Below, in pieces: positions 21,994 to 34,804 of a stretch of DNA of 64,000 nucleotides. Made by a program: the position numbers and the translations under genes. How positions within the stretch are numbered: position 1 is the first letter of the stretch; the number at the start of each line of letters is the position of its first letter. The notes under the pieces were generated by a model. The model was given only the letters and a program-made list of their open reading frames with translations. It had not been told where the DNA came from and made no database searches. This DNA comes from Labia minor (lineage: Eukaryota; Arthropoda; Insecta; Dermaptera; Spongiphoridae), in assembly GCA_963082975.1 (NCBI GenBank), contig OY720346.1, positions 49,510,296 to 49,574,295 of the forward strand, in the 5' to 3' direction.

Positions 21994-22103
21994 CTGGCTT
22001 AAGGAATATTACCCCCACTTCGACCAAAGTAATAATTTATTAAAGGCCTTCTAATCTCAACTAATACTGGTGCTTTATCTGAGAGTTATCTTTCTAAACG
22101 ATG
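21994..22103 (+). pseudogene. Short viral nucleoprotein fragment joined to the array
   Basis: It repeats 17842-17948 (WLKEYYPHFDQS to GALSESYLSKR) and then switches at about 22101 to array sequence (GGTGTCTCTCAGAG). In the old copy the same stretch instead continues into upstream nucleoprotein sequence, so this is a recombination joint marking the left border of the array. Confidence 0.7.
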
Positions 22104-23693
22104 GGTGTCTCTCAGAGATCAGTGTGGACTGAGAGGTCCTTCGCCACACAGACAACATGAGTACCTTATATGCGGTTTTCTCCGCCGACATGTTCTTGAG
22201 TGATTGTAACGCTCCTGGCCTAGTAGGAAGTTTCTTGCAGACCATTGTTCACCTGCTTGATGGAGTCGAAATGACACACTTATACAACATAGAGAATTAC
22301 ATAATGGGTAAGTATAAGGAAGTGTTCAAGATCCGGATTATCAGAGATGAGATGCGGGCGTACAACAAGGCAATTGACTTCGTGTGCTCCAAAGACGCTA
22401 ATGAGCATGGTTATATCAAGCTTCTTTATAACAAGACAGAGGCTGCTTGCCTCAATCGAGGCAATTTCCGCATCTTGCCGATGGCGGCAACAATCCTCGC
22501 CCGTTACGAGAATTCCTCGATGACAAACTACATGGGCGCTCAAAGTGATGCTACCTATAAGATCTTAGAGGACTGCATCCTGAGATACTTGTCTTCTAGG
22601 AACGCCTTGGCTCCAGTTGACATGATGCATTCTTCGTCTGCTCATTCAACACAGATAGAAAGTGAGGAGATATCAAGGAGCTTCATCATCTGGCGAGCAA
22701 GGATGAGGAGGACTCATTCTTCACGATGAGGGAGCAGCAATTGGTAGGCTTAGGAGTTTACTTCTTAATGACCGGGAAGAATTTACAAGCACAGGGTTAC
22801 TCAGGGTGGATCAATAATAGACTGAGAACATTTGCAGGAACCGCAGGTGTCATTCAGAGATCAGTGTGGGCTGAGAGGTCCTTCGCCCACAGACAGCAAT
22901 GAGTACCTTATATGCGGTTTTCTCCGCCGACATGTTCTTGAGTGATTGTAACGCTCCTGGCCTAGTAGGAAGTTTCTTCCAGACCATTGTTCACCTGCTT
23001 GATGGAGTCGAAATGACACACTTATACAACATAGAGAATTACATAATGGGCAAGTATAAGGAAGTGTTCAAGATCCGGATTATCAGAGATGAGATGCGGG
23101 CGTACAACAAGGCAATTGACTTCGTGTGCTCCAAAGACGCTAATGAGCATGGTTATATCAAGCTTCTTTATGACAAGACAGAGGCTGCTTGCCTCAATCG
23201 AGGCAATTTCCGCATCTTGCCGATGGCGGCAACAATCCTCGCCCGTTACGAGAATTCCTCGATGACAAACTACATGGGCGCTCAAAGTGATGCTACCTAT
23301 AAGATCTTAGAGGACTGCATCCTGAGATACTTGTCTTCTAGGAACGCCTTGGCTCCAGTTGACATGATGCATTTTTCGTCTGCTCATTCAACACAGATAG
23401 AAAGTGAGGAGATATCAAGGAGCTTCATCATCTCGTGGAGAGAGAAGGACAGTATCAAGGAATCAGGATCAGGGAACATCGCCTTTCCAAACCCTATGAT
23501 ACAAGCTCAGAACTCTCAGGTCCCCTCTTAGGAGATAAGTAAAGTAGTGTTTTTTAATTTGGGCGTCGGTTTTTAACTAAATTTAGGTACAGGTTTCCTA
23601 CCTGAGTATTTGTATTTTTAACTTTTAACTTAGAATTAAAAGTAATAATTGTTTAATGTAATTATAAGAGCTTTCCTATAATACAAATAGATA
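22104..23693 (+). repeat. Array left-edge partial unit with class C copy
   Basis: It starts inside the first frame. Second frames: 22157-22729 (190 aa, class C joint, E/K haplotype, YNK) and 22899-23531 (210 aa, E/K haplotype). The AT-rich tail follows. Confidence 0.85.
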
Positions 23694-24862
23694 GTGAACA
23701 CTTTGAACATTTCTGGCTCTATGAGCAAGTTCTCTGCTGCTCTTGCTGAGATCCAGTATAATATCGTCTTCCAAGACCTGACAAACGAGGAGACAGCTCA
23801 GCTCTTCCACTCTGAGCACTCAATAGAAAGTGAGGAGATATCAAGGAGCTTCATCATCTGGCGAGCAAGGATGAGGAGGACTCATTCTTCACGATGAGGG
23901 AGCAGCAATTGGTAGGCTTAGGAGTTTACTTCTTAATGATCGGGAAGAATTTACAAGCACAGGGTTACTCAGGGTGGATCAATAATAGACTGAGAACCTT
24001 TGCAGGAACCGCAGGTGTCTCTCAGAGATCAGTGTGGACTGAGAGGTCCTTCGCCACACAGACAACATGAGTACCTTATATGCGGTTTTCTCCGCCGACA
24101 TGTTCTTGAGTGATTGTAACGCTCCTGGCCTAGTAGGAAGTTTCTTCCAGACCATTGTTCACCTGCTTGATGGAGTCGAAATGACACACTTATACAACAT
24201 ACAGAATTACATAATGGGTAAGTATAAGGAAGTGTTCAAGATCCGGATTATCAGAGATGAGATGCGGGCGTACAACAAGGCAATTGACTTCGTGTGCTCC
24301 GAAGACGCTAATGAGCATGGTTATATCAAGCTTCTTTATGACAAGACAGAGACTGCTTGCCTCAATCGAGGTAATTTCCGCATCTTGCCGATGGCGGCAA
24401 CAATCCTCGCTCGTTACGAGAATTCCTTGATGACAAACTACATGGGCGCTCAAAGTGATGCTACCTATAAGATCTTAGAGGACTGCATCCTGAGATACTT
24501 GTCTTCAAGGAACGCCTTGGCTCCAGTTGACATGATGCATTTTTCGTCTGCTCATTCAACACAGATAGAAAGTGAGGAGATATCAAGGAGCTTCATCATC
24601 TCGTGGAGAGAGAAGGACAGTATCAAGGAATCAGGATCAGGGAACATCGCATTTCCAAACCCTATGATACAAGCTCAGAACTCTCAGGTCCCCTCTTAGG
24701 AGATAAGTAAAGTAGTGTTTTTTCAATTTGGGTGTCGGTTTTTAACTAAATTTAGGTACAGGTTTCCTACCTGAGTATTTGTATTTTTAACTTTTAACTT
24801 AGAATTAAAAATAATAATTGTTTAATGTATTTATAAGAGCTTTCCTATAATACAAATAGATA
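23694..24862 (+). repeat. Array unit 1, class B, 1169 bp
   Basis: First frame 23694-23897 is closed by the chimeric joint. Second frame 24067-24699, Q/E haplotype. Confidence 0.88.
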
Positions 24863-25989
24863 GTGAACACTTTGAACATTTCTGGCTCTATGAGCAAGTT
24901 CTCTGCTGCTCTTGCTGAGATCCAGTATAATATCGTCTTCCAAGACCTGACAAACGAGGAGACAGCTCAGCTCTTCCACTCTGAGGACTCAAGAAAATTC
25001 TGGGCGACCATGGCGAGCAAGGATGAGGAGGACTCATTGTTTACGATGAGGGAGCAGCAATTGGTAGACTTAGGAGTTTACTTCTTAATGATCGGGAAGA
25101 ATTTACAAGCACAGGGTTACTCAGGGTGGATCAATAATAGACGGAGAACCTTTGCACGAATCGCAGGTGTCTCTCAGAGATCAGTGTGGACTGAGAGGTC
25201 ATTCGCCACACAGACAACATGAGTACCTTATATGCGGTTTTCTCCGCCGACATGTTCTTGAGTGATTGTAACGCTCCTGGCCTAGTAGGAAGTTTCTTGC
25301 AGACCATTGTTCACCTGCTTGATGGAGTCGAAATGACACACTTATACAACATAGAGAATTATATAATGGGTAAGTATAAGGAAGTGTTCAAGATCCGGAT
25401 TATCAGAGATGAGATGCGGGCGTACAACAAGGCAATTGACTTCGTGTGCTCCAAAGACGCTAATGAGCATGGTTATATCAAGCTTCTTTATAACAAGACA
25501 GAGGCTGCTTGCCTCAATCGAGGCAATTTCCGCATCTTGCCGATGGCGGCAACAATCCTCGCCCGTTACGAGAATTCCTCGATGACAAACTACATGGGCG
25601 CTCAAAGTGATGCTACCTATAAGATCTTAGAGGACTGCATCCTGAGATACTTGTCTTCTAGGAACGCCTTGGCTCCAGTTGACATGATGCATTCTTCGTC
25701 TGCTCATTCAACACAGATAGAAAGTGAGGAGATATCAAGGAGCTTCATCATCTGGCGAGCAAGGATGAGGAGGACTCATTCTTCACGATGAGGGAGCAGC
25801 AATTGGTAGGCTTAGGAGTTTACTTCTTAATGACCGGGAAGAATTTACAAGCACAGGGTTACTCAGGGTGGATCAATAATAGACTGAGAACATTTGCAGG
25901 AACCGCAGGTGTCATTCAGAGATCAGTGTGGGCTGAGAGGTCCTTCGCCCACAGACAGCAATGAGTACCTTATATGCGGTTTTCTCCGC

Positions 25990-26020
25990 CAACTTCCATC
26001 TGCGGCGGAGTGTATTCGAA
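25990..26020 (+). other. 27-bp ancestral segment retained in one array copy
   Basis: Between TTCTCCGCC and ATGTTCTTGAG this copy has an additional in-frame segment encoding the FHLRRSVFE residues. The old copy at 18510-18540 has the equivalent (FHLRKSVFE); all other 39 second frames have the short form ADMFL. The deletion therefore arose inside the array lineage. Confidence 0.85.
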
Positions 26021-26556
26021 ATGTTCTTGAGTGATTGTAACGCTCCTGGCCTAGTAGGAAGTTTCTTCCAGACCATTGTTCACCTGCTTGATGGAGTCGA
26101 AATGACACACTTATACAACATAGAGAATTACATAATGGGCAAGTATAAGGAAGTGTTCAAGATCCGGATTATCAGAGATGAGATGCGGGCGTACAACAAG
26201 GCAATTGACTTCGTGTGCTCCAAAGACGCTAATGAGCATGGTTATATCAAGCTTCTTTATGACAAGACAGAGGCTGCTTGCCTCAATCGAGGCAATTTCC
26301 GCATCTTGCCGATGGCGGCAACAATCCTCGCCCGTTACGAGAATTCCTCGATGACAAACTACATGGGCGCTCAAAGTGATGCTACCTATAAGATCTTAGA
26401 GGACTGCATCCTGAGATACTTGTCTTCTAGGAACGCCTTGGCTCCAGTTGACATGATGCATTCTTCGTCTGCTCATTCAACACAGATAGAAAGTGAGGAG
26501 ATATCAAGGAGCTTCATCATCTGGCGAGCAAGGATGAGGAGGACTCATTCTTCACG

Positions 26557-27363
26557 ATGAGGGAGCAGCAATTGGTAGGCTTAGGAGTTTACTTCTTAAT
26601 GATCGGGAAGAATTTACAAGCACAGGGTTACTCAGGGTGGATCAATAATAGACTGAGAACATTTGCAGGTACCGCAGGTGTCATTCAGAGATCAGTGTGG
26701 GCTGAGAGGTCCTTCGCCACACAGACAACAATGAGTACCTTATATGCGGTTTTCTCCGCCGACATGTTCTTGAGTGATTGTAACGCTCCTGGCCTAGTAG
26801 GAAGTTTCTTCCAGACCATTGTTCACCTGCTTGATGGAGTCGAAATGACACACTTATACAACATAGAGAATTACATAATGGGCAAGTATAAGGAAGTGTT
26901 CAAGAACCGGATTATCAGAGATGAGATGCGGGCGTACAACAAGGCAATTGACTTCGTGTGCTCCAAAGACGCTAATGAGCATGGTTATATCAAGCTTCTT
27001 TATGACAAGACAGAGGCTGCTTGCCTCAATCGAGGCAATTTCCGCATCTTGCCGATGGCGGCAACAATCCTCGCCCGTTACGAGAATTCCTCGATGACAA
27101 ACTACATGGGCGCTCAAAGTGATGCTACCTATAAGATCTTAGAGGACTGCATCCTGAGATACTTGTCTTCTAGGAACGCCTTGGCTCCAGTTGACATGAT
27201 GCATTTTTCGTCTGCTCATTCAACACAGATAGAAAGTGAGGATATATCAAGGAGCTTCATCGTCTCGTGGAGAGAGAAGGACAGTATCAAGGAATCAGGA
27301 TCAGGGAACATCGCCTTTCCAAACCCTATGATACAAGCTCAGAACTCTCAGGTCCCCTCTTAG
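26557..27363 (+). pseudogene. Only array copy with both nucleoprotein frames joined, 268 aa, N-terminally truncated
   Basis: The frame runs without a shift from MREQQLVGLGVYFLM through FATQTTMSTLYAVF to QVPS. It has one more A before the ATG than the usual units, which restores the frame seen in the old copy at 18475. It carries FKNR instead of FKIR and SEDIS instead of SEEIS. It still lacks the upstream VNTLNIS part and everything N-terminal to it, so it cannot encode a complete nucleoprotein. Whether it is transcribed is unknown. Confidence 0.7.
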
Positions 27364-27526
27364 GAGATAAGTAAAGTAGTGTTTTTTTAATTTGGGCGTC
27401 GGTTTTTAACTAAATTTAGGTACAGGTTTCCTACCTGAGTATTTGTATTTTTAACTTTTAACTTAGAATTAAGAGTAATAATTGTTTAATGTAATTATAA
27501 GAGCTTTCCTATAATACAAATAGATA

Positions 27527-28695
27527 GTGAACACTTTGAACATTTCTGGCTCTATGAGCAAGTTCTCTGCTGCTCTTGCTGAGATCCAGTATAATATCGT
27601 CTTCCAAGACCTGACAAACGAGGAGACAGCTCAGCTCTTCCACTCTGAGCACTCAATAGAAAGTGAGGAGATATCAAGGAGCTTCATCATCTGGCGAGCA
27701 AGGATGAGGAGGACTCATTGTTTACGATGAGGGAGCAGCAATTGGTAGACTTAGGAGTTTACTTCTTAATGATCGGGAAGAATTTACAAGCACAGGGTTA
27801 CTCAGGGTGGATCAATAATAGACTGAGAACCTTTGCAGGAACCGCAGGTGTCTCTCAGAGATCAGTGTGGACTGAGAGGTCCTTCGCCACACAGACAACA
27901 TGAGTACCTTATATGCGGTTTTCTCCGCCGACATGTTCTTGAGTGATTGTAACGCTCCTGGCCTAGTAGGAAGTTTCTTCCAGACCATTGTTCACCTGCT
28001 TGATGGAGTCGAAATGACACACTTATACAACATACAGAATTACATAATGGGTAAGTATAAGGAAGTGTTCAAGATCCGGATTATCAGAGATGAGATGCGG
28101 GCGTACAACAAGGCAATTGACTTCGTGTGCTCCGAAGACGCTAATGAGCATGGTTATATCAAGCTTCTTTATGACAAGACAGAGACTGCTTGCCTCAATC
28201 GAGGTAATTTCCGCATCTTGCCGATGAGGGCAACAATCCTCGCTCGTTACGAGAATTCCTTGATGACAAACTACATGGGCGCTCAAAGTGATGCTACCTA
28301 TAAGATCTTAGAGGACTGCATCCTGAGATACTTGTCTTCAAGGAACGCCTTGGCTCCAGTTGACATGATGCATTTTTCGTCTGCTCATTCAACACAGATA
28401 GAAAGTGAGGAGATATCAAGGAGCTTCATCATCTCGTGGAGAGAGAAGGACAGTATCAAGGAATAAGGATCAGGGAACATCGCATTTCCAAACCCTATGA
28501 TACAAGCTCAGAACTCTCAGGTCCCCTCTTAGGAGATAAGTAAAGTAGTGTTTTTTCAATTTGGGTGTCGGTTTTTAACTAAATTTAGGTACAGGTTTCC
28601 TACCTGAGTATTTGTATTTTTAACTTTTAACTTAGAATTAAAAATAATAATTGTTTAATGTATTTATAAGAGCTTTCCTATAATACAAATAGATA
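27527..28695 (+). repeat. Array unit 3, class B, 1169 bp
   Basis: First frame 27527-27730; continuation frame 27718-27903. Second frame 27900-28466 is cut at 188 aa by TAA after DSIKE. Q/E haplotype with PMRAT. Confidence 0.88.
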
Positions 28696-29847
28696 GTGAA
28701 CACTTTGAACATTTCTGGCTCTATGAGCAAGTTCTCTGCTGCTCTTGCTGAGATCCAGTATAATATCGTCTTCCAAGACCTGACAAACGAGGAGACAGCT
28801 CAGCTCTTCCACTCTGAGCACTCAAGAAAATTCTGGGCGACCATGGCGAGCAAGGATGAGGAGGACTCATTCTTCACGATGAGGGAGCAGCAATTGGTAG
28901 GCTTAGGAGTTTACTTCTTAATGATCGGGAAGAATTTACAAGCACAGGGTTACTCAGGGTGGATCAATAATAGACTGAGAACCTTTGCAGGAACCGCAGG
29001 TGTCTCTCAGAGATCAGTGTGGACTGAGAGGTCCTTCGCCACACAGACAACATGAGTACCTTATATGCGGTTTTCTCCGCCGACATGTTCTTGAGTGATT
29101 GTAACGATCCTGGCCTAGTAGGAAGTTTCTTCCAGACCATTGTTCACCTGCTTGATGGAGTCGAAATGACACACTTATACAACATACAGAATTACATAAT
29201 GGGTAAGTATAAGGAAGTGTTCAAGATCCGGATTATCAGAGATGAGATGCGGGCGTACAACAAGGCAATTGACTTCGTGTGCTCCGAAGACGCTAATGAG
29301 CATGGTTATATCAAGCTTCTTTATGACAAGACAGAGACTGCTTGCCTCAATCGAGGTAATTTCCGCATCTTGCCGATGAGGGCAACAATCCTCGCTCGTT
29401 ACGAGAATTCCTTGATGACAAACTACATGGGCGCTCAAAGTGATGCTACCTATAAGATCTTAGAGGACTGCATCCTGAGATACTTGTCTTCAAGGAACGC
29501 CTTGGCTCCAGTTGACATGATGCATTTTTCGTCTGCTCATTCAACACAGATAGAAAGTGAGGAGATATCAAGGAGCTTCATCATCTCGTGGAGAGAGAAG
29601 GACAGTATCAAGGAATAAGGATCAGGGAACATCGCATTTCCAAACCCTATGATACAAGCTCAGAACTCTCAGGTCCCCTCTTAGGAGATAAGTAAAGTAG
29701 TGTTTTTTCAATTTGGGTGTCGGTTTTTAACTAAATTTAGGTACAGGTTTCCTACCTGAGTATTTGTATTTTTAACTTTTAACTTAGAATTAAAAATAAT
29801 AATTGTTTAATGTATTTATAAGAGCTTTCCTATAATACAAATAGATA
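28696..29847 (+). repeat. Array unit 4, class A, 1152 bp
   Basis: First frame 28696-29055. Second frame 29052-29618 carries the same early TAA as unit 3, plus NDPG and PMRAT. Q/E haplotype. Confidence 0.88.
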
Positions 29848-30999
29848 GTGAACACTTTGAACATTTCTGGCTCTATGAGCAAGTTCTCTGCTGCTCTTGC
29901 TGAGATCCAGTATAATATCGTCTTCCAAGACCTGACAAACGAGGAGACAGCTCAGCTCTTCCACTCTGAGGACTCAAGAAAATTCTGGGCGACCATGGCG
30001 AGCAAGGATGAGGAGGACTCATTGTTTACGATGAGGGAGCAGCAATTGGTAGACTTAGGAGTTTACTTCTTAATGATCGGGAAGAATTTACAAGCACAGG
30101 GTTACTCAGGGTGGATCAATAATAGACGGAGAACCTTTACACGAACCGCAGGTGTCTCTCAGAGATCAGTGTGGACTGAGAGGTCATTCGCCACACAGAC
30201 AACATGAGTACCTTATATGCGGTTTTCTCCGCCGACATGTTCTTGAGTGATTGTAACGCTCCTGGCCTAGTAGGAAGTTTCTTCCAGACCATTGTTCACC
30301 TGCTTGATGGAGTCGAAATGACACACTTATACAACATAGAGAATTACATAATGGGCAAGTATAAGGAAGTGTTCAAGATCCGGATTATCAGAGATGAGAT
30401 GCGGGCGTACAACAAGGCAATTGACTTCGTGTGCTCCAAAGACGCTAATGAGCATGGTTATATCAAGCTTCTTTATGACAAGACAGAGGCTGCTTGCCTC
30501 AATCGAGGCAATTTCCGCATCTTGCCGATGGCGGCAACAATCCTCGCCCGTTACGAGAATTCCTCGATGACAAACTACATGGGCGCTCAAAGTGATGCTA
30601 CCTATAAGATCTTAGAGGACTGCATCCTGAGATACTTGTCTTCTAGGAACGCCTTGGCTCCAGTTGACATGATGCATTTTTCGTCTGCTCATTCAACACA
30701 GATAGAAAGTGAGGAGATATCAAGGAGCTTCATCATCTCGTGGAGAGAGAAGGACAGTATCAAGGAATCAGGATCATGGAACATCGCCTTTCCAAACCCT
30801 ATGATACAAGCTCAGAACTCTCAGGTCCCCTCTTAGGAGATAAGTAAAGTAGTGTTTTTTCAATTTGGGCGTCGGTTTTTAACTAAATTTAGGTACAGGT
30901 TTCCTACCTGAGTATTTGTATTTTTAACTTTTAACTTAGAATTAAAAGTAATAATTGTTTAATGTAATTATAAGAGCTTTCCTATAATACAAATAGATA
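29848..30999 (+). repeat. Array unit 5, class A, 1152 bp
   Basis: First frame 29848-30207 (RRRTFTRT). Second frame 30204-30836, E/K haplotype, SGSWN. Confidence 0.88.
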
Positions 31000-32893
31000 G
31001 TGAACACTTTGAACATTTCTGGCTCTATGAGCAAGTTCTCTGCTGCTCTTGCTGAGATCCAGTATAATATCGTCTTCCAAGACCTGACAAACGAGGAGAC
31101 AGCTCAGCTCTTCCACTCTGAGCACTCAAGAAAATTCTGGGCGACCATGGCGAGCAAGGATGAGGAGGACACATTGTTTACGATGAGGGAGCAGCAATTG
31201 GTAGGCTTAGGAGTTTACTTCTTAATGATCGGGAAGAATTTACAAGCACAGGGTTACTCAGGGGGGATCAATAATAGACTGAGAACCTTTGCAGGAACCG
31301 CAGGTGTCTCTCAGAGATCAGTGTGGACTGAGAGGTCCTTCGCCACACAGACAACATGAGTACCTTATATGCGGTTTTCTCCGCCGACATGTTGTTGAGT
31401 GATTGTAACGCTCCTGGCCTAGTAGGAAGTTTCTTGCAGACCATTGTTCACCTGCTTGATGGAGTCGAAATGACACACTTATACAACATAGAGAATTACA
31501 TAATGGGTAAGTATAAGGAAGTGTTCAAGATCCGGATTATCAGAGATGAGATGCGGGCGTACAACAAGGCAATTGACTTCGTGTGCTCCAAAGACGCTAA
31601 TGAGCATGGTTATATCAAGCTTCTTTATAACAAGACAGAGGCTGCTTGCCTCAATCGAGGCAATTTCCGCATCTTGCCGATGGCGGCAACAATCCTCGCC
31701 CGTTACGAGAATTCCTCGATGACAAACTACATGGGCGCTCAAAGTGATGCTACCTATAAGATCTTAGAGGACTGCATCCTGAGATACTTGTCTTCTAGGA
31801 ACGCCTTGGCTCCAGTTGACATGATGCATTCTTCGTCTGCTCATTCAACACAGATAGAAAGTGAGGAGATATCAAGGAGCTTCATCATCTGGCGAGCAAG
31901 GATGAGGAGGACTCATTCTTCACGATGAGGGAGCAGCAATTGGTAGGCTTAGGAGTTTACTTCTTAATGACCGGGAAGAATTTACAAGCACAGGGTTACT
32001 CAGGGTGGATCAATAATAGACTGAGAACATTTGCAGGAACCGCAGGTGTCATTCAGAGATCAGTGTGGGCTGAGAGGTCCTTCGCCCACAGACAGCAATG
32101 AGTACCTTATATGCGGTTTTCTCCGCCGACATGTTCTTGAGTGATTGTAACGCTCCTGGCCTAGTAGGAAGTTTCTTCCAGACCATTGTTCACCTGCTTG
32201 ATGGAGTCGAAATGACACACTTATACAACATAGAGAATTACATAATGGGCAAGTATAAGGAAGTGTTCAAGAACCGGATTATCAGAGATGAGATGCGGGC
32301 GTACAACAAGGAAATTGACTTCGTGTGCTCCAAAGACGCTAATGAGCATGGTTATATCAAGCTTCTTTATGACAAGACAGAGGCTGCTTGCCTCAATCGA
32401 GGCAATTTCCGCATCTTGCCGATGGCGGCAACAATCCTCGCCCGTTACGAGAATTCCTCGATGACAAACTACATGGGCGCTCAAAGTGATGCTACCTATA
32501 AGATCTTAGAGGACTGCATCCTGAGATACTTGTCTTCTAGGAACGCCTTGGCTCCAGTTGACATGATGCATTTTTCGTCTGCTCATTCAACACAGATAGA
32601 AAGTGAGGAGATATCAAGGAGCTTCATCGTCTCGTGGAGAGAGAAGGACAGTATCAAGGAATCAGGATCAGGGAACATCGCCTTTCCAAACCCTATGATA
32701 CAAGCTCAGAACTCTCAGGTCCCCTCTTAGGAGATAAGTAAAGTAGTGTTTTTTTAATTTGGGCGTCGGTTTTTAACTAAATTTAGGTACAGGTTTCCTA
32801 CCTGAGTATTTGTATTTTTAACTTTTAACTTAGAATTAAGAGTAATAATTGTTTAATGTATTTATAAGAGCTTTCCTATAATACAAATAGATA
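31000..32893 (+). repeat. Array unit 6, class A plus C, 1894 bp
   Basis: First frame 31000-31359 (YSGGINN). Second frames 31356-31928 (class C, YNK, ADMLL) and 32098-32730 (FKNR and YNKEID variants). E/K haplotype. Confidence 0.88.
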
Positions 32894-34804
32894 GTGAACA
32901 CTTTGAACATTTCTGGCTCTATGAGCAAGTTCTCTGCTGCTCTTGCTGAGATCCAGTATAATATCGTCTTCCAAGACCTGACAAACGAGGAGACAGCTCA
33001 GCTCTTCCACTCTGAGCACTCAATAGAAAGTGAGGAGATATCAAGGAGCTTCATCATCTGGCGAGCAAGGATGAGGAGGACTCATTCTTCACGATGAGGG
33101 AGCAGCAATTGGTAGGCTTAGGAGTTTACTTCTTAATGATCGGGAAGAATTTACAAGCACAGGGTTACTCAGGGTGGATCAATAATAGACTGAGAACCTT
33201 TACACGAACCGCAGGTGTCTCTCAGAGATCAGTGTGGACTGAGAGGTCATTCGCCACACAGACAACATGAGTACCTTATATGCGGTTTTCTCCGCCGACA
33301 TGTTCTTGAGTGATTGTAACGCTCCTGGCCTAGTAGGAAGTTTCTTCCAGACCATTGTTCACCTGCTTGATGGAGTCGAAATGACACACTTATACAACAT
33401 ACAGAATTACATAATGGGTAAGTATAAGGAAGTGTTCAAGATCCGGATTATCAGAGATGAGATGCGGGCGTACAACAAGGCAATTGACTTCGTGTGCTCC
33501 GAAGACGCTAATGAGCATGGTTATATCAAGCTTCTTTATGACAAGACAGAGACTGCTTGCCTCAATCGAGGTAATTTCCGCATCTTGCCGATGGCGGCAA
33601 CAATCCTCGCTCGTTACGAGAATTCCTTGATGACAAACTACATGGGCGCTCAAAGTGATGCTACCTATAAGATCTTAGAGGACTGCATCCTGAGATACTT
33701 GTCTTCTAGGAACGCCTTGGCTCCAGTTGACATGATGCATTCTTCGTCTGCTCATTCAACACAGATAGAAAGTGAGGAGATATCAAGGAGCTTCATCATC
33801 TGGCGAGCAAGGATGAGGAGGACTCATTCTTCACGATGAGGGAGCAGCAATTGGTAGGCTTAGGAGTTTACTTCTTAATGACCGGGAAGAATTTACAAGC
33901 ACAGGGTTACTCAGGGTGGATCAATAATAGACTGAGAACATTTGCAGGAACCGCAGGTGTCATTCAGAGATCAGTGTGGGCTGAGAGGTCCTTCGCCCAC
34001 AGACAGCAATGAGTACCTTATATGCGGTTTTCTCCGCCGACATGTTCTTGAGTGATTGTAACGCTCCTGGCCTAGTAGGAAGTTTCTTCCACACCATTGT
34101 TCACCTGCTTGATGGAGTCGAAATGACACACTTATACAACATAGAGAATTACATAATGGGCAAGTATAAGGAAGTGTTCAAGATCCGGATTATCAGAGAT
34201 GAGATGCGGGCGTACAACAAGGCAATTGACTTCGTGTGCTCCAAAGACGCTAATGAGCATGGTTATATCAAGCTTCTTTATGACAAGACAGAGGCTGCTT
34301 GCCTCAATCGAGGCAATTTCCGCATCTTGCCGATGGCGGCAACAATCCTCGCCCGTTACGAGAATTCCTCGATGACAAACTACATGGGCGCTCAAAGTGA
34401 TGCTACCTATAAGATCTTAGAGGACTGCATCCTGAGATACTTGTCTTCTAGGAACGCCTTGGCTCCAGTTGACATGATGCATTTTTCGTCTGCTCATTCA
34501 ACACAGATAGAAAGTGAGGAGATATCAAGGAGCTTCATCATCTCGTGGAGAGAGAAGGACAGTATCAAGGAATCAGGATCAGGGAACATCGCCTTTCCAA
34601 ACCCTATGATACAAGCTCAGAACTCTCAGGTCCCCTCTTAGGAGATAAGTAAAGTAGTGTTTTTTCAATTTGGGCGTCGGTTTTTAACTAAATTTAGGTA
34701 CAGGTTTCCTACCTGAGTATTTGTATTTTTAACTTTTAACTTAGAATTAAAAGTAATAATTGTTTAATGTAATTATAAGAGCTTTCCTATAATACAAATA
34801 GATA
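32894..34804 (+). repeat. Array unit 7, class B plus C, 1911 bp
   Basis: Second frames 33267-33839 (class C on the Q/E haplotype, a recombinant) and 34009-34641 (E/K haplotype with FFHTIV). Confidence 0.88.

Larger units (their letters stand above)
24863..27526 (+). repeat. Array unit 2, class A plus two extra truncated copies, 2664 bp
   Basis: First frame 24863-25222. Second frames: 25219-25791 (class C, YNK); 25961-26560 (class C with nine extra residues in the NFHLRRSVFE region); and a complete one ending at 27363. All are E/K haplotype. It is the most ancestral-looking unit. Confidence 0.88.
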
